Below are positions 5,580 to 6,213 of a DNA stretch of 6,213 bases, piece by piece. This DNA comes from JAWVZY01 sp033721955 (lineage in GTDB: Bacteria; Patescibacteriota; Minisyncoccia; Spechtbacterales; 2-12-FULL-38-22): the NCBI GenBank assembly GCA_033721955.1, contig JAWVZY010000041.1:1-6213 (forward strand), written 5' to 3'. The notes below the pieces were generated by a model. It worked only from the letters and a program-made list of their open reading frames with translations. It was not told where the DNA came from and searched no databases. A program made the translations under genes and the position numbers. Numbering within the stretch: position 1 is the first letter of the stretch; every line of letters starts with the position of its first letter.

Positions 5580-6213
5580 ATGACTAAATTGCAAAGAATT
5601 ACAGACGAATTGCTTGCAGAAAAAGGTATTGATACAGATGCCGATAGGGGCAAAAAGCAGACAGCACTTGATGAAATAACCCCCGAGGTCATGGAGCAGC
5701 TTACGCCCGAAGACATAACAGAGCATACAAGCAGCTTCTACAATGAAAATGTTGATTATTACATCAAGAAATCGCATTCGCAGGGAATTATTGATGAACT
5801 TGTAAACTTTATGAATTCACTCTCAGATGGCGCGCGTGTGCTTGATGTGGGATGTGGCCCGGGAAGAGACACTCTCTTTATGTCAATTCCTGATAAAGAA
5901 TATCGCAAAACTCAGATGACTCGTGAGAAGAACGGCAAGAGCATGCTTGAGCGAGGTATTGAGGTGCCTTCAAATTCATTTAGGGTTGTAGGCATTGATA
6001 GATCTCTCGAAATGATAGAAGCAGCCACTTTCGCCAAGATAAGGGCTGCAAAAGAAGGTTTTTTGGAAGATATGAGCAAGGCAAGATTTGTTTTGGCTGA
6101 TATGCATACAATACGGCCATGGGACGGCGAATTTGATGCTGTATGGAGCTGTACAGCACTTTTTACCCACACCCCGAGGTCGCTTAGCGAACAGTCATTG
6201 CAAAACGTTTCCA
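5580..6213 (+). CDS. Class I SAM-dependent methyltransferase (3' partial)
   Basis: The frame is open from ATG 5580 to the window end, giving 211 residues without a stop. It transfers a methyl group from S-adenosylmethionine to an unknown acceptor. An acidic N-terminal part (1-50) is followed by SSFYNENVDYYIKKS (about 51-65) and a helix before motif I, VLDVGCGPGRDT (87-98), the SAM-binding glycine loop. The second strand, FRVVGIDRSLEMIEAA (134-149), carries the acidic residue that normally binds the SAM ribose (Asp140). Then come ARFVLADMHTI (about 169-179) and FDAVWSCTALFTHTPR (motif IV region, about 185-200). The style is that of the small-molecule methyltransferases of the Methyltransf_11/25 type. 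Motif I and Asp140 are about 49 residues apart, roughly twice the usual distance, because of a charged insert. The start is set by an excellent Shine-Dalgarno site. The substrate is not predictable. Confidence 0.9.
   Translation, partial: MTKLQRITDELLAEKGIDTDADRGKKQTALDEITPEVMEQLTPEDITEHTSSFYNENVDYYIKKSHSQGIIDELVNFMNSLSDGARVLDVGCGPGRDTLFMSIPDKEYRKTQMTREKNGKSMLERGIEVPSNSFRVVGIDRSLEMIEAATFAKIRAAKEGFLEDMSKARFVLADMHTIRPWDGEFDAVWSCTALFTHTPRSLSEQSLQNVS

Noticed and set aside
5545..5583. A 12-codon upstream reading frame (MGKSAPIKGGLR) whose TGA overlaps the methyltransferase ATG as ATGA
   Set aside because: The frame contains the Shine-Dalgarno site of the next gene and has none of its own, and the likely transcription start near 5550 lies after its ATG. 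The overlap is probably chance.

Overview
The window reads as AT-rich bacterial chromosome carrying core housekeeping genes, with no mobile element, CRISPR array, tRNA or rRNA seen. Several traits together suggest a member of the Candidate Phyla Radiation (Patescibacteria, perhaps a Parcubacteria-type lineage): a lysine-rich N-terminus on RecA, a bS6 protein with a long Lys/Glu-rich C-terminal extension, a RodZ-like protein with a shortened design, very tight intergenic gaps, and starts that mostly lack a Shine-Dalgarno sequence. This placement is inference from protein style and not a measured phylogeny. The standard bacterial code fits: no reading frame is interrupted by TGA, and all seven visible stops are TAA or TAG.

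Left block, plus strand: the C-terminal part of the DNA translocase FtsK (5' end outside the window), then 14 bp later a RodZ-like membrane-anchored helix-turn-helix protein, then recA behind its own good promoter. FtsK moves and sorts chromosome ends at the septum, RodZ links shape and division machinery to the membrane, and RecA performs homologous recombination. The order ftsK-rodZ-recA resembles a shortened form of the Bacillus spoIIIE-ymfM-pgsA-cinA-recA neighbourhood. A perfect inverted repeat after recA probably terminates transcription from both sides.

Middle block, minus strand: the classic rpsF-ssb-rpsR operon (ribosomal proteins bS6 and bS18 flanking single-stranded DNA-binding protein), convergent with recA. 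Its promoter seems to lie in the 43-bp gap shared with the divergent phosphomannomutase/phosphoglucomutase gene, leaving almost no 5' leader.

Right block, plus strand: an alpha-D-phosphohexomutase (PMM/PGM family) that supplies sugar phosphates for envelope polysaccharide, an intrinsic terminator that runs directly into a new promoter, and a class I SAM-dependent methyltransferase cut by the window end. This last gene is the only one with a strong Shine-Dalgarno sequence.

I see no clearly new biological system. The most interesting points are the mixed translation-initiation signals, the nearly leaderless rpsF promoter overlapping a divergent promoter, the bS6 extension, and the insert in the methyltransferase fold. 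There is no gene-free stretch over 300 bases.
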